In this document: positions 23,236-33,637 of the stretch, piece after piece | How the letters are laid out: every line of letters starts with the position of its first letter | How positions within the stretch are numbered: position 1 is the first letter of the stretch | Assembly: GCF_963855985.1 (NCBI RefSeq) | Contig: NC_087096.1 | Coordinates: 7,378,001 to 7,442,000 of the forward strand | Direction: 5' to 3' | Origin: Ostrinia nubilalis | Taxonomy: Eukaryota > Arthropoda > Insecta > Lepidoptera > Crambidae | Length of the DNA stretch: 64,000 nt | Notes under the pieces: model-generated | The model's database searches: none | The model's input: only the letters and a program-made list of their open reading frames with translations | Told to the model about the DNA's origin: nothing | Translations under genes and position numbers: made by a program

Positions 23236-23440
23236 TCAACAAAATGACGTCCACTGCTGGATAAAGAACTCCCTTAAGGATTTCCATAACGACCCACTAG
23301 GGCAGAAAAGTTCCACGAACCGAATGTATGAAACATAGTGTGGGCAGGCATCCTACTAGGTGGATCGTCGATCTGGAGAAGATTGCGAGAAGTACCTGGA
23401 TGCGTGCAGGAACGATCTTTATGGAAATCTTTGGGGGAAT
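23236..23440 (-). mobile_element. RTE-type LINE fragment, inverted/rearranged
   Basis: Positions 23236-23298 are the antisense of an RTE 3' end (AATGACGTCCACTGCTGG). From about 23302 to 23440 the sequence flips to the sense strand and encodes the neighbouring part: SVGRHPTRWIVDLEKIA matches the GRPPTRW block seen intact at 50.7 kb. The two parts share about 25 bp of the same region, so the junction is a head-to-head join with a small duplication. Confidence 0.65.
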
Positions 23441-23813
23441 AATCAGTGTCTATAGCGTAGTATCAGCATTTGATTACGTTGTTCGAAGCACTGCTCTACG
23501 TTATATGCGTTCAATACTAAAACTCTGATATAAATTGGGTCAAGTTCAAAAACCACCTCCTCACTAGACTACGCGGCGCTTTAACGAACCGCGCTAGTAA
23601 TTACCTAAACCACCTTTACCAGGTGATTAATAGTTGTTTTCATTCATGTATCATGCAGGCTTACCCCGCGACCGCCGTTCCCGCCATTTATGAAAGCAAT
23701 TGCCACAGAACAGGATTAAAGCGAGCGTTTGTATAATCATTATTACTTTTGACAATGCTCTATTTGTAAGCCCTCAGCGTGTATTAGTGGGAACAACATG
23801 ACACGTATTTTAC
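23441..23813. other. Gene-free stretch, locally GC-rich
   Basis: Contains a GC-richer, low-repeat segment at about 23570-23720. No gene is recognised; a conserved non-coding element is possible but untested. Confidence 0.4.
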
Positions 23814-23815
23814 TA

Positions 23816-24496
23816 TAGTCTTTTTCACCTAAGATGATCCGTATGACGTTTCGAGTTTGAAAGATTTAGAGATGTCACATAACTAAACCATAGCGATTTA
23901 TCTATCGATTTTTTTCGAAGAGTTAGTAAAACCTACTTTTAGAGAAATATTTTGTATAGGTGTTATTTAACAAAAAAACATGTTTTTTACAATTACAAAT
24001 ATTATTGTAACAATTTTTTATTGATAATATTCAAATTTCATGATTCATGTTAAAAAAAAAACGATTCCTAAAAAGTACTGGTTCTGTTTCTTTAAATTAA
24101 AAACCATTAATTTATTTTTAATGCGTTTATTAAAGTCAATAATCGAAAAATATAGTTGATTTTTGTGATGTTTTTAATAACTAAGTATTCACTGCAATCG
24201 ATTAATGAACCGCGGAAATAATCGATTTTATTATACAAGAAATACCCCAGCACTAAATCTATTCCGTTTCACACATTGCGTACATGAAATAAATGATATT
24301 TTTACATCGTATTTAATTAAAATATAATCAATAGACTCAGATTTTACTATATATTTCAAGACAAGGTAGTTATTTCTTTTTTTATTATATTGCTAATAAA
24401 ATACAAATATTTTTTCAAAAATATTCTGCATATGTAGTATGCGTAATATGGATAACCTTGAAGTGTCATACGGATCATCTTACGTGAAAAAGACTA
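23816..24496. mobile_element. TIR element, 681 bp, TA target site
   Basis: The ends TAGTCTTTTTCACCTAAGAT and the complement of ATCTTACGTGAAAAAGACTA are inverted repeats continuing through GATCCGTATGAC, about 34 bp with one mismatch. TA flanks both sides (23814-23815, 24497-24498). The interior is AT-rich and non-coding. A Tc1/mariner-type MITE is the likely class. Confidence 0.75.
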
Positions 24497-24515
24497 TAAA
24501 TGTGTATGTGTAAGC

Positions 24516-24604
24516 CACAATAGCCAAACGGTGAATGGGTCGGACTGGCCGACTCGAGTTCCGAGGAACGCGGGTTCGAATCCCACCGCCGCTCGACTAT
24601 TGTG
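24516..24604 (+). repeat. tRNA-like Pol III unit (SINE head or tRNA pseudogene)
   Basis: CACAATAG (24516-24523) pairs exactly with CTATTGTG (24597-24604) like an acceptor stem. TAGCCAAACGG (24521-24531) fits an A box and GGTTCGAATCC (24573-24583) is a canonical B box. The T-arm has one mismatch and the middle does not fold into a clear anticodon arm. It may be the head of a tRNA-derived SINE extending past 24660. It begins 18 bp after the preceding TIR element. Confidence 0.5.
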
Positions 24605-25857
24605 GTGAGCCCACTCGTAACACAAGCACACTCGTATTTAGCTTACCACGAGGGCTAACGGGAGTATTAGTAATTTGTGCAAAAATAAATTAGGTAGGTA
24701 CTTTATCTTTTAATAAAAATAAATATATGTTGCGTATGCAATGCTCAACACTGTTTTGATCTGCAAATGATTCTGCTTTGGTTAGTTTCTATTTTGATGT
24801 TTTCACTTTTTCAGATGTGATGTAAGACGTTTCAGAAGATTTGATCTTAGTTAGTCTTGGAGAGCAGCTTTTACAACTCATGTAAAGGTGATTTTCTCTT
24901 TCTGCCTGACTGCCACGTTTTCACACTGAAAAAACGGAAACTTTTATCTATAGGTATTGGTGTTGAAAAAATGGGGAATAGGAAAAGCATTTAAGCTACC
25001 TTTTGTCACAATAAACACTTTATTTAATATGACACCATTCGGTCTCTGCTTACGGGCACAAACACGTCAATAAAACTATGAATACGAAATAGACCACCAA
25101 AAGGTGTTAATGCATGCATGCCCTTGGTAATTAAATGGGTTCTGCATGCAAATATCACGTGATTGAAGCAAACAATACGCCGCAATGAAAACGTTTTATT
25201 AAATCACTCCTATAAACAAAAATATGAACTGCAATAAATAATTCTGGAATACCGATTGAAAGCCGGACGCAAACCAAACCAACAGTGCAATACTGCAATT
25301 TAACATGTCAAACACTGTCGTTTATCCACCGATAAAATAGTATTAACGGTTGAAATGCATCTATTATGTCATCATTTGATATTCGTCTGTTGTCGAAACA
25401 ATTTCCATCCTTTGTCGCTAATACTCGAACATTTCAGCCACAATGCTATGTGCATAACAGTAGCACCTATAATTTTGAGCTTTCACATTATTGTCTCCAA
25501 ATAACCATACGGTTGTTCAATCAGTTCTTCAATTAAATTGGCTGTAGGAAAAAATATTTTCAAGTCAATATTGTTAAATCATCAATCCTATATTGATATG
25601 GACATATAACTGCCTAGATCACACAGTCTTGCCAGGGTAAATATTAAAGGTTAGACTGGAATCTACGACGTTTGACAGATTTGATTGGCTTAAATTTTAA
25701 AATCCAAAATTAAGCCAAACATAAGTGTCACCACCTCAGCCTTACATACTCTAAGTTCTAAGAACGTTATACTGTTTGTAATTTTCAAAATTTGAACTGA
25801 AAATAGTAGATGAAAGGAATACGACAGAATCTTCTGTATCTTTCGAGTTCATTTTCG
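24605..25857. other. Gene-free stretch
   Basis: No gene is visible. A short inverted repeat around 25682-25719 (TTGGCTTAAATTTT paired with AAAATTAAGCCAA) is the only structure seen. Confidence 0.4.
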
Positions 25858-25859
25858 TT

Positions 25860-25918
25860 TCAGCCAAATGATGTCCACTGCTGAACAAAGGCCTCCCCCA
25901 AGGCTTTCCATAACGACT
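25860..25918 (-). mobile_element. RTE-type LINE 3' end fragment
   Basis: TCAGCCAAATGATGTCCACT, GCTGAACAAAGGCC and the following bases match the antisense of the RTE C-terminus and stop region that also appears at 33396-33637 and 50895-50985. Only about 60 bp remain. Confidence 0.65.
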
Positions 25919-26603
25919 GATTATCTTTCGAGTAAATAAAAGGAATTTGCTAGGATCTTCTGTATCTTTCTAGCTTATGCTCTTGCTAACCGCTGAATGC
26001 TCCGCGGGTTGTTCATCGGGCTGAATGAGTTTTCACCTTTTCTTTTCTAACGTTTCGCAGATATTTCTTTTTGAGAGGTTTTAGAGCATATTAATTTCAA
26101 AGCTGGTATTGGCAGGCTTTGATTAAAATACTCTTTTGATCAGTGAAACATTTTCAGCATCGTACTTTGGCAAGTAATTGATTAATCATACAAGAATGAC
26201 GGTGTTCGTTTGTAGTTTCATCCGAGCAGTTTGCTGTGAATTGCTCTAATCTAAAGGAAGAGTTTGAAAAATCCATGTTCTTTTTATAGTAAGTACCTAT
26301 ATCAGTAAACATCAGTTTTCGTTAAAAGTCACATATGGATTTGACACTATCAGTCAATTGACAAACTTTTGGTAATTTTTGCTGTCGAAACGTAATTACT
26401 ACATTGGATTTCTATTACAATAGGTCCTTTGTCCATTAAATCCAACTACAAACTAATTTACAGTATTTTTTTAAATTACTTTTTAGGGCTAGAATTAAGT
26501 TTTTAAAAAGTTATGCCATGACTTAATGTTTTGGTATTCGTAATAAAATTCTGTACCTATTTGAAACACTTACTACCTTTATTAAGTCGTCTGTCCACCT
26601 TGT

Positions 26604-26760
26604 AGGGGAGACCGAGGAGAGTTGTGACATTATCGATTTTTGAAAACCTATTAACTATCATAGAGCTCGCAACAACGCGTATTTGTAAGCTCGAGTCTCG
26701 AACTAGTAGTTAATAAGTTTAAAAAAAATCGTGAATGTCACAATATCCTCGTTCTCTAGG
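26604..26760. mobile_element. Imperfect palindromic MITE
   Basis: The left arm GAGACCGAGGAGAGTTGTGA and the complement of the right arm (GAGAACGAGGATATTGTGAC) align, then continue with CGATTTTT and TATTAACTA in both. Arms are about 50-60 bp with several differences. The TSD is unclear. Confidence 0.55.
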
Positions 26761-26806
26761 TGCTGCAATAATAAAGGAAATACAATATCTATGTGATATT
26801 ATATCC

Positions 26807-26848
26807 TGTCACATATTATATTGTTTTAACACAGTATAATATGTGACA
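26807..26848. repeat. Perfect 14-bp hairpin
   Basis: TGTCACATATTATA (26807-26820) and TATAATATGTGACA (26835-26848) are exact complements around a 14-base loop. There is no poly-U run downstream to suggest a terminator. Confidence 0.6.
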
Positions 26849-27479
26849 ATGTCACATATTTACACCTTTTATTGAACCGCAACAGCGCCCAGCCGGCAAT
26901 CATAGCAACGCACCGCATTGCCGAGTGCGCGGCTTGACCGCTGCAACGGTTTCAACCCGCGAATGTATGGCGAGCCCGCATGCCCGTGATAGTGGTTCGC
27001 ATCCAGTTAATTTGCATTAGACCACTTTAATGGTACGTGTATTACTTAGCTGCCTCACCACAACGTATCAAACACTGTAACTAATGAAAATCAGAGTTGG
27101 TGAACAGGAATTAGAATTCTCTTACCTAATTTCGGGCAGTTCTTAATGAGACGGTTCATGTCGTAGTGGAACAGTGCGGTGCGGGAAGAATGTGACAGTG
27201 ACATAAAGCTGTCACAGTCTGCCTATGCTGTAGTATACATCTGTCAGTCGCTGACGTTTCACGTAACAAATGCACACCCTCTTCTTCATAGTTCATCTTG
27301 TCTGTCATACTTTTGCAGGTAGCGATTGCAGCACTGAGCACACTACATCTTAATTGTAGGAAATTACAAAAGATTGCATTTCTATAAACTTGCCATTACA
27401 TTACTTAATAACATAACGATGTTATTGAAAACGATCTTATATGAGAGAAAAAAACAAATAGTCGCTTAATTATAGTTAA

Positions 27480-27710
27480 AGCAACGCATGTGGCAGTTAC
27501 GCGAAACCACATCCGCGCTCACCATCCCTAGATACTCCAAATTCCAAAATATTCAAAGATGAACTCGCCAATACAAGACAATAACAGTACATGAGCTAAG
27601 ACGCAGAAAAAAACTAAGATGAATTAAGTACTTTTTATTCATCTGTAAGTGACTTAATAACAGTGAAAGGCAACGCATGTGGCAGTTACGTGAAACCACA
27701 TCCGCGCGGC
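27480..27710. repeat. Direct repeat pair, about 43 bp
   Basis: GCAACGCATGTGGCAGTTAC, continuing through CGAAACCACATCCGCGC, occurs at about 27482-27522 and again with one change at about 27670-27707. The two lie about 188 bp apart. The second copy has a longer GC-rich continuation, suggesting two pieces of one decayed element. Confidence 0.6.
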
Positions 27711-29857
27711 AGTCACAGTTTTGCGGCGGCAGCACTAGCGTCCGGTCGTTGCGTCCCATCCCTAATTCTACATTACGCACCAACGAACTGGTGTGTCCGA
27801 TTACAAAGGCAACCGTTATCCTTTGCAATAGAGTATAGTTTAATTTAAAACACCTACCTACTTGAGTGAAGATGATGATCATATTCTATCTAGAGTACAC
27901 ACACCCAATATCTATGACAATATAATATACGATGTCAAGAAAAACGAAAAGGAAAGTGTTTGACTTGACAACTAGGACAAGACCTAAAGAAAAATGTCGT
28001 TAGCGTCCCAGTTTTTTTGAAGCTACGAGTTTTCGTAGTAAATAAACTTGTACGTGTAACAAACTAATGGATACAGAAAACTTCCTTTTAAGTTGTTATA
28101 CCAAGTAAGTGATCTATGGAAAACTATTTAATAAGGATCATCATTATAAAACAAATAACATCGTATTTTTTATTATATGACCTTAGAGCGAAAACTTCTA
28201 TCTCAGCTCTGTATCATCAGTATTAAAATATAAAACAAGAGCTTCAAGTTCCATATGAAAAATTCTCTCAAATTCATATTCAATAATTCCGTCGCCAGGC
28301 TCTCTAAATATCCCCCTTCTATAAATTCAAACGGCCCCATATGTAAATGCTGAAGATCTTGAAATAGCGCTGTGAATATTCCGGTGATGTATTACCACAC
28401 GACGTACCGTGTTGTGCATTTTAATTTTATTCTACAACGCTCTATAGGCAATTTATAGACCTTAATAAATTTATTTTGACATTTGCATATAACCTTTTAG
28501 CGATTGAGGAGTGTGTAGGTTTATATTTTCAATAGCCATTTTTATTTGGGTTATATTTAACAACGGAATCTTCCCTACGAGAAGGTATTCAACTATTCTC
28601 TCTCTTTCTATTCTCTCAGGATCTCTTAGGTAAGATTCTAACTATGGGTTGGGTAAAGCCGGATTTGTATTTGTCTGACGTATTGTGGCGTAACGCATCA
28701 GATCTAGTGTATAAAACCCATTCACGACACAACACGTCAGGCAAATATGAATCCGGATTAATCCTTTCAAAAACAGTACATTACCTACTTGAAATGGAAA
28801 CAATTTGAAAAGCAGACTGATTCTCCGAAACTTAAGGAAAATCTGGCAGCTAATTTAAAAGTCTCCAATTATGTAACCGAGGCACAGTTGTGCGTAACTA
28901 ATTACTAGTCGGAGGTACGAGACAATGCCGACACGAGAATGTATTTAAACGTTATTGTACCACTAACAGGTTTCGCAAATTAATCGGATTTCGTACGATA
29001 TATCACGCCCTTCCGCCCGTCGGAAGGCTCGCTGCACGTCCCGCGCTAGTTAACATGTACTGTACGAATAATGCGATCACTTGGTATTGAATAGGAGACA
29101 GGATCTACATACATCAAATTTTGATTCGCATGAAGAATGGGGAGAGAATCGAGACGAAACAGCTTCCTTGATTTGAGGCTGGTTTTTAAAACGCGCTAAG
29201 TACGGAAAGAAACTGAACTTTACTGTCTGAATCGTCAAGAATTAGAGTCCAAAGACTAAAGAAAAAAGAAAACCTGCTTATAGTGTCGTTGGCTGGAGGT
29301 GTAACCCTAATGAATGAAAGCATTAAAACTCCAAATTTCACTTTATGAACGGTGCAGATACTATATCTTTCATACTATAATACATAAAGATTTCTTTATA
29401 AACTGTTTTAGGCAAACGAAATTACACAAATTGTGTCTCACGAATCTTAATTTCAGTGTTTCTGGAAGCTACCTTTTCCTATTAAATACCTTATTGGCAT
29501 ATTTATTAACAGACGCTTTACCCTGGGGCCCAAAGGAGAAAAATTGTTTGCTGAGCTGGCCTCCCGCATAATAGATGTTGACCGGAGGCTGGCTCCACCA
29601 GTTTATAAGTTTGCCCATTCAGGGAGGTAAGGCCAGTCTTTTGGGTGCCATTTGCCTCTCAGACAAATGAACATTGTTGCACTTTTAGGATTATTTTTAG
29701 CCACTTTATGTATGAACTGTGCTACTATAAATGTCCAGCAACGCTTTTTTGCTGCTGAGTCTGTGGTTTTACAGGTAATTTATTTGACATTATGGTACGG
29801 TCACTATAAGTGACTCCTCATTAATTCAAATACGACCCTATTTATTAATATTAATCT

Positions 29858-29995
29858 ATATTTATAAAAGCGAAAGGACTAACTGACTCACTTACTCATC
29901 ATGAAATCTCAGAAACTACAAGTGCTAGGAGTCTCAAATTTTGCATGGGGGTTCCTTTTAGAACGTAGGTGTACGAAGTCGCGGACGGCTGCTAG
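29858..29995 (+). repeat. Dispersed lepidopteran repeat, copy 1
   Basis: TATATTTATAAAAGCGAAAG, then ACTCACTTACTCATCATGAA and CTCAGAAACTACAAGTGCTA, is the inverse of the repeat at 32693-32848. Both carry the 'GACTACGTCGC / GAAGTCGCGG' end. Class not established: RTE-related or Helitron-like are possible. Confidence 0.5.
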
Positions 29996-31281
29996 TATAA
30001 TATAAAAATAGAGCTTGGATTCATAGCTCTACGACTTAAAAGACGTAACAGCACATTGCTATTGCTGCTGTGATATGCTTATGGTAACTTTTCATCAAAA
30101 AGTTGTGATTTTACTTTTGATTAAGTAATTTCAGTAATTAATCAAAAGTTACGTTGTGGAGCCATTAGAGCGGCTGCTACAAGGAGTGCCCCGGTACAGA
30201 CTCATCATTATAATTTATTATGATTATACTGTCTACATAATTATCTTTCAGGCTATTAAGGAAGATGCAGTAGTATACCAACTCTCTTCATATTTTGAAG
30301 TTTTTTATTTTTGCAATCTTATTTTGTAAAATGTTATTAGGCAGCTTTGATATCTTTATTATGTTGGTCTGTGTCATACCAAAACCATTAGACCAATTTT
30401 GCTAAAACGAATTTTGGCAGAGAGTCGGGTGACGCGCATTTTAAAGATTTTCATGGGTAAAGCCGTAGGCTATAAGCTAGTCGATAAATAAATTATTGTA
30501 GCTGAATATTTACAGATAATATTCAGACATCAGCTCGCCTAGGCACAGTTCACGTATTTTATTATTTTATCACGCGAAAACGTGAATTGTTTTGCAATTT
30601 ACACAAAAGGGAAATACGTGATGTGACTGTCTGTGTTTTCTGTGTATTTATTTAATAAAAAAATATTTGTAAATTCGTTGTGTTCAAGATTTATTTATTA
30701 TCCAGGTGAACTTCGTATCACCAACATCTATTTCTTCAATGTATTTTATGACTATAGATTTAAAGCCAAAATTAGCCATATCAACCCGGCCGTTCTCGAG
30801 TATTACCGAGTCTAAAGAACAGCAAATTGCTCTACGATATTACTTAGAGCATGTAATGTGCATCTCAAAGAAGACATAGGGCTGGCCCTAATCAATTCTA
30901 CTGGGAGCAGGAGCCATTAGCCCGACACTCTCCCAATTTGTGTAGACAAACGTTTAAGTGGTCCCCTCTAGTAATCGACAGCCATTTAAATATGTATACC
31001 GTCAACTGTTACAGCATATTCTGATAAACATCATCATTTATGAAATTGGGACATCATTTCCGTTTAAATGCTTTTTAATTGATGTCATTTTATATTTTGA
31101 CAGTTATTATGTTGTACGCGTAAAACCTGTAATTATTATTTTCCATTTTCCGAGTTTATTTTCATTAAAAATTCAGAGCTAAAATCTATTGTGTCTGCCA
31201 AGTGATGTCACAACTAAAGTTGAAGGTATAGTTCCTTTGTCACATTGACATTGACGGTGGGTGAAGTGTCAGGTCACGGTT
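29996..31281. other. Gene-free stretch
   Basis: A segment at about 30365-30480 ending GCCGTAGGCTATAAGCTAGT resembles a common lepidopteran repeat terminus. A 12-bp hairpin (ACTTTTGATTAA with its complement) lies at 30113-30150. No gene recognised. Confidence 0.4.
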
Positions 31282-31284
31282 TTA

Positions 31285-31477
31285 GGGAGAAGCCACACGG
31301 TGCGGTGCGGTCGCGGCGCGGCGCCGGAGCGGTGCCGCTGCGGCTTCCTGCATATAAAAATCAATGATATGCCAGACGGTGCCGTTGCGGCGCATCATAC
31401 CATCATGTGTACAGTGATTCGGCAAAATGTTTGCGGTGCGCACGTGCGGCGCCGCACCACACCGTGTGGCTTCTCCC
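31285..31477. mobile_element. GC-rich Harbinger-type MITE
   Basis: GGGAGAAGCCACACGGTG at the left and CACCGTGTGGCTTCTCCC at the right are exact 18-bp inverted repeats. TTA stands outside both (31282-31284, 31478-31480). The arms go on with GGTGCGG / CCGCACC. The open frames on both strands across it are palindrome artefacts. Confidence 0.85.
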
Positions 31478-31480
31478 TTA

Positions 31481-32503
31481 GTAACAACAAAGCAAAAACA
31501 TTTCATCGAAGTTGTGACAACGCCAAACGTTTATTATTCTTTCTCGGTCACAGTAAAAAAACGAAGAAATTAAGTTTTTATTTTGTTGCCTATTTATTAG
31601 TTGTGTTTTGTTCAGATAAAAAATAACATTCCTTTAAAACAAAAGAGACCAATATTGTAAATGTTTCGTTTATAAATGAACTAATTGTATTGTGTATTAA
31701 AATACAATGAAAGCGGAAGGTCTAACCAAGGTATTGTTTAGCATAGAACAAGCCTGATCTATGTTTAACTAATTGGATTAACATGAACATATTTCAGCGA
31801 TAATTGAGCCAAGTGAACGCTAATGAACCAAGGCAATATCAATAACCCACATACATTGATTACGAGAAGCTGATTGTTCTTCGTTTATCTTAATTGTAAT
31901 TTAATTGATGAATATAATTTGATTGATAAAGAGAAATACATACTTTACAAAGATTACAATAAGGGATGCGACACGCATGTTACAAAACTTCCTCGAAGAA
32001 GAGCCAGAAAACGCCATATTCCTTTCAGGATTATCTTCATTTGGGTTTTCCGACACTACGTTTCAAAGCTCACCTCCATGCGAGAACCCATTTACTCCAT
32101 CTTGCATCAATTCTGCGACAGAATGGGTGGGCTCACTGCCACTTCGACTTGTTATATTTTTGGATAGTCCATTATTTTGAATTTATTCTGCCGAATGACC
32201 TCGTTCCAAAATTTGTTTCCAATATCCTCTCTACTGGCACGTGTTATGCCACCTATACCGCACTGTGATACCTATACTAATATGTACCAAAACATATAGT
32301 TGTAACTGATTAGCTACTTCTTCTTCATTAATCACTATGATTTGGTGAGTAACTAATCGCTGGAGCGTTTCTTCCGCATCACCAAAATCCAATGTATCTG
32401 TATTATTACATTGCTAAGCTGATTTAGTGTGTAATTGGTTGTTAAATAGCAGTGTGGTATCAAATCAAGTCTAATTACTTATCTTAAGCTAATATTGTGA
32501 CGC
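31481..32503. other. Gene-free stretch
   Basis: Three overlapping plus-strand frames at 31874-32268 cover the same DNA, and none shows a known domain. Nothing else is recognised. Confidence 0.4.
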
Positions 32504-32567
32504 TGTGATCAAATGGTAAGAGCGTTAGGGACCGGATCTTCTTAGTTCGATTCCCAAGTGGATCACA
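32504..32567 (+). repeat. tRNA-like element, shortened
   Basis: TGTGATC (32504-32510) pairs exactly with GATCACA (32561-32567). AGTTCGATTCC (32544-32554) fits a B box, and TGGTAAGAGCG resembles part of a D arm. At 64 bases it is too short for a tRNA, so it is probably a tRNA-derived SINE head or tRNA pseudogene. Confidence 0.45.
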
Positions 32568-32692
32568 TAATGTAGTATGGACATCGCTTAAATAATTACC
32601 GGTTTTGTAGAGAGACAAATTGCCTAATTGGAGCATAAATAAGAAAAATAAGGCACGAACTGATAAATTGATGATTCATTCGATTTTATTCA

Positions 32693-32848
32693 TTAGCGGC
32701 CGCCCGCGACTACGTCGCGAACGTTAGGGGTTGAATTTTGCAAAATCCTAAGTTTTAAAAGATTTGCAACCTAGCACTTGTAGTTTCTGAGATATCGTCA
32801 TGAGTGTGTCAGTCAGTGACCTTTCGCTTTTATATAGATTTGGACCAT
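32693..32848 (-). repeat. Dispersed lepidopteran repeat, copy 2 (inverse)
   Basis: CGCGACTACGTCGCGAACGT at one end and CCTTTCGCTTTTATATAGAT at the other, with TGTAGTTTCTGAGATATCGT between, form the complement of the repeat at 29858-29995. The stretch GTGTGTCAGTCAGTGACC is the same stutter as the TGAGTCAG words at 21.7 kb. Confidence 0.5.
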
Positions 32849-33188
32849 GTGAGACTTCTTATACTTATTTATCGGGTATAAAAATAAACGTGCAACCTTT
32901 TTATCACAAGCAACAAACCCCCAAACTCTTGTGTCGTGTAAATATTATTAGCAGATTTCTTTGTTAGCGCCCAATTTCGGTCAATATGTACCCAAAGACG
33001 GCGGCAGATCTATAACAATACAATAAATTGCTTGTATTGGCCCGCCGCCGGGTGCACGTAATGTGCGTGAGACCGAGCCAACTTTATATCAACAGGGCTG
33101 AGGTGAAAAACGTCCCTCTCGTAACTCGGAGGGCAATGAGAGTGCGAACACGGTGAGAAAAGAGCGCGGGCGCGGGTGAGTTTCAGCC

Positions 33189-33380
33189 ATTTTTTTATGC
33201 ATAACAAGGCAGGTATTTGATCGCAATCGCACCTGGTGTTAAGTGAGATGCAGTCTAGGATGGAACGTATCTGCCCTGTGTGTGTGCCTATTCACCTTCG
33301 CCTTAAGCCCCGGATTATAGTGTTCGGGAAAGACAGCAGTAGGCAGCGAATTCCAGTCCCTAGCTGTTCGAATTACAAGA
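33189..33380 (-). mobile_element. LINE 3' end with poly(A), copy 1
   Basis: The T run at 33190-33196 is a minus-strand poly(A). Next come AAGGCAGGTATTTGATCGCA, CACCTGGTGTTAAGTGAGAT and CCCCGGATTATAGTGTTCGG, all shared with 43366-43507. The block is a common lepidopteran LINE end read in antisense. It is directly followed by an RTE fragment. Confidence 0.7.
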
Positions 33381-33395
33381 GTTGTCGTGGGAGAG

Positions 33396-33637
33396 AAATG
33401 AGGTCCACTGTTGAAGAAAGGCCTCTCCCAAGGATTTCCATAGCGACCGGTCCTGTGCTGCCTGCATCATTCCTATGAAATTCACCAGATCATCGGTCTA
33501 ATTAGTGAGGGGCCTGCCCACACGCGACTTCCGGTCCGTGGTCGCCAATCGAGAACTTTTCTGCCCCAACGGTCATCAGCTATGTGCCTCGCCCACTACC
33601 ACTTGAATTAAGCATTTCTGCGGCTTGGTGAATGTGG
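33396..33637 (-). mobile_element. RTE-type LINE 3' fragment, colinear
   Basis: Positions 33396-33637 read, in antisense, the RTE C-terminal region without inversion: the QQW stop region near AGGTCCACTG, then TCACCAGATCATCGGTC, GCCTGCCCAC, GGTCGCCAATCGAGAAC and CCCCAACGGTCATC. It preserves the normal order of blocks, so it serves as an internal reference for the rearranged copies at 23.2 and 50.7 kb. Small deletions and stops show decay. Confidence 0.7.

Larger units (their letters stand above)
25920..29857. other. Long gene-free stretch
   Basis: It holds a palindromic element (26604-26760), a small hairpin (26807-26848) and a direct repeat (27480-27710), listed separately. No coding exon is recognised; the frames at 27156-27341 and 27553-27882 look like chance. 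GC-richer segments occur at about 26885-27000 and 28980-29060. Confidence 0.4.

Noticed and set aside
24516..24604. Functional tRNA gene
   Set aside because: The T-arm has a mismatch and no regular anticodon stem-loop can be drawn, despite good A and B boxes.
26807..26848. Intrinsic terminator or microRNA precursor
   Set aside because: The stem is only 14 bp with no U-run, which is too short for a typical pre-miRNA; it is likely a repeat remnant.
31261..31626. 121-codon plus-strand and 74-codon minus-strand frames
   Set aside because: Both cross the GC-rich Harbinger-type MITE and have no domain.
31874..32268. Three overlapping plus-strand frames of 85-100 codons
   Set aside because: All three phases are open over the same DNA, which argues against selection on any one.
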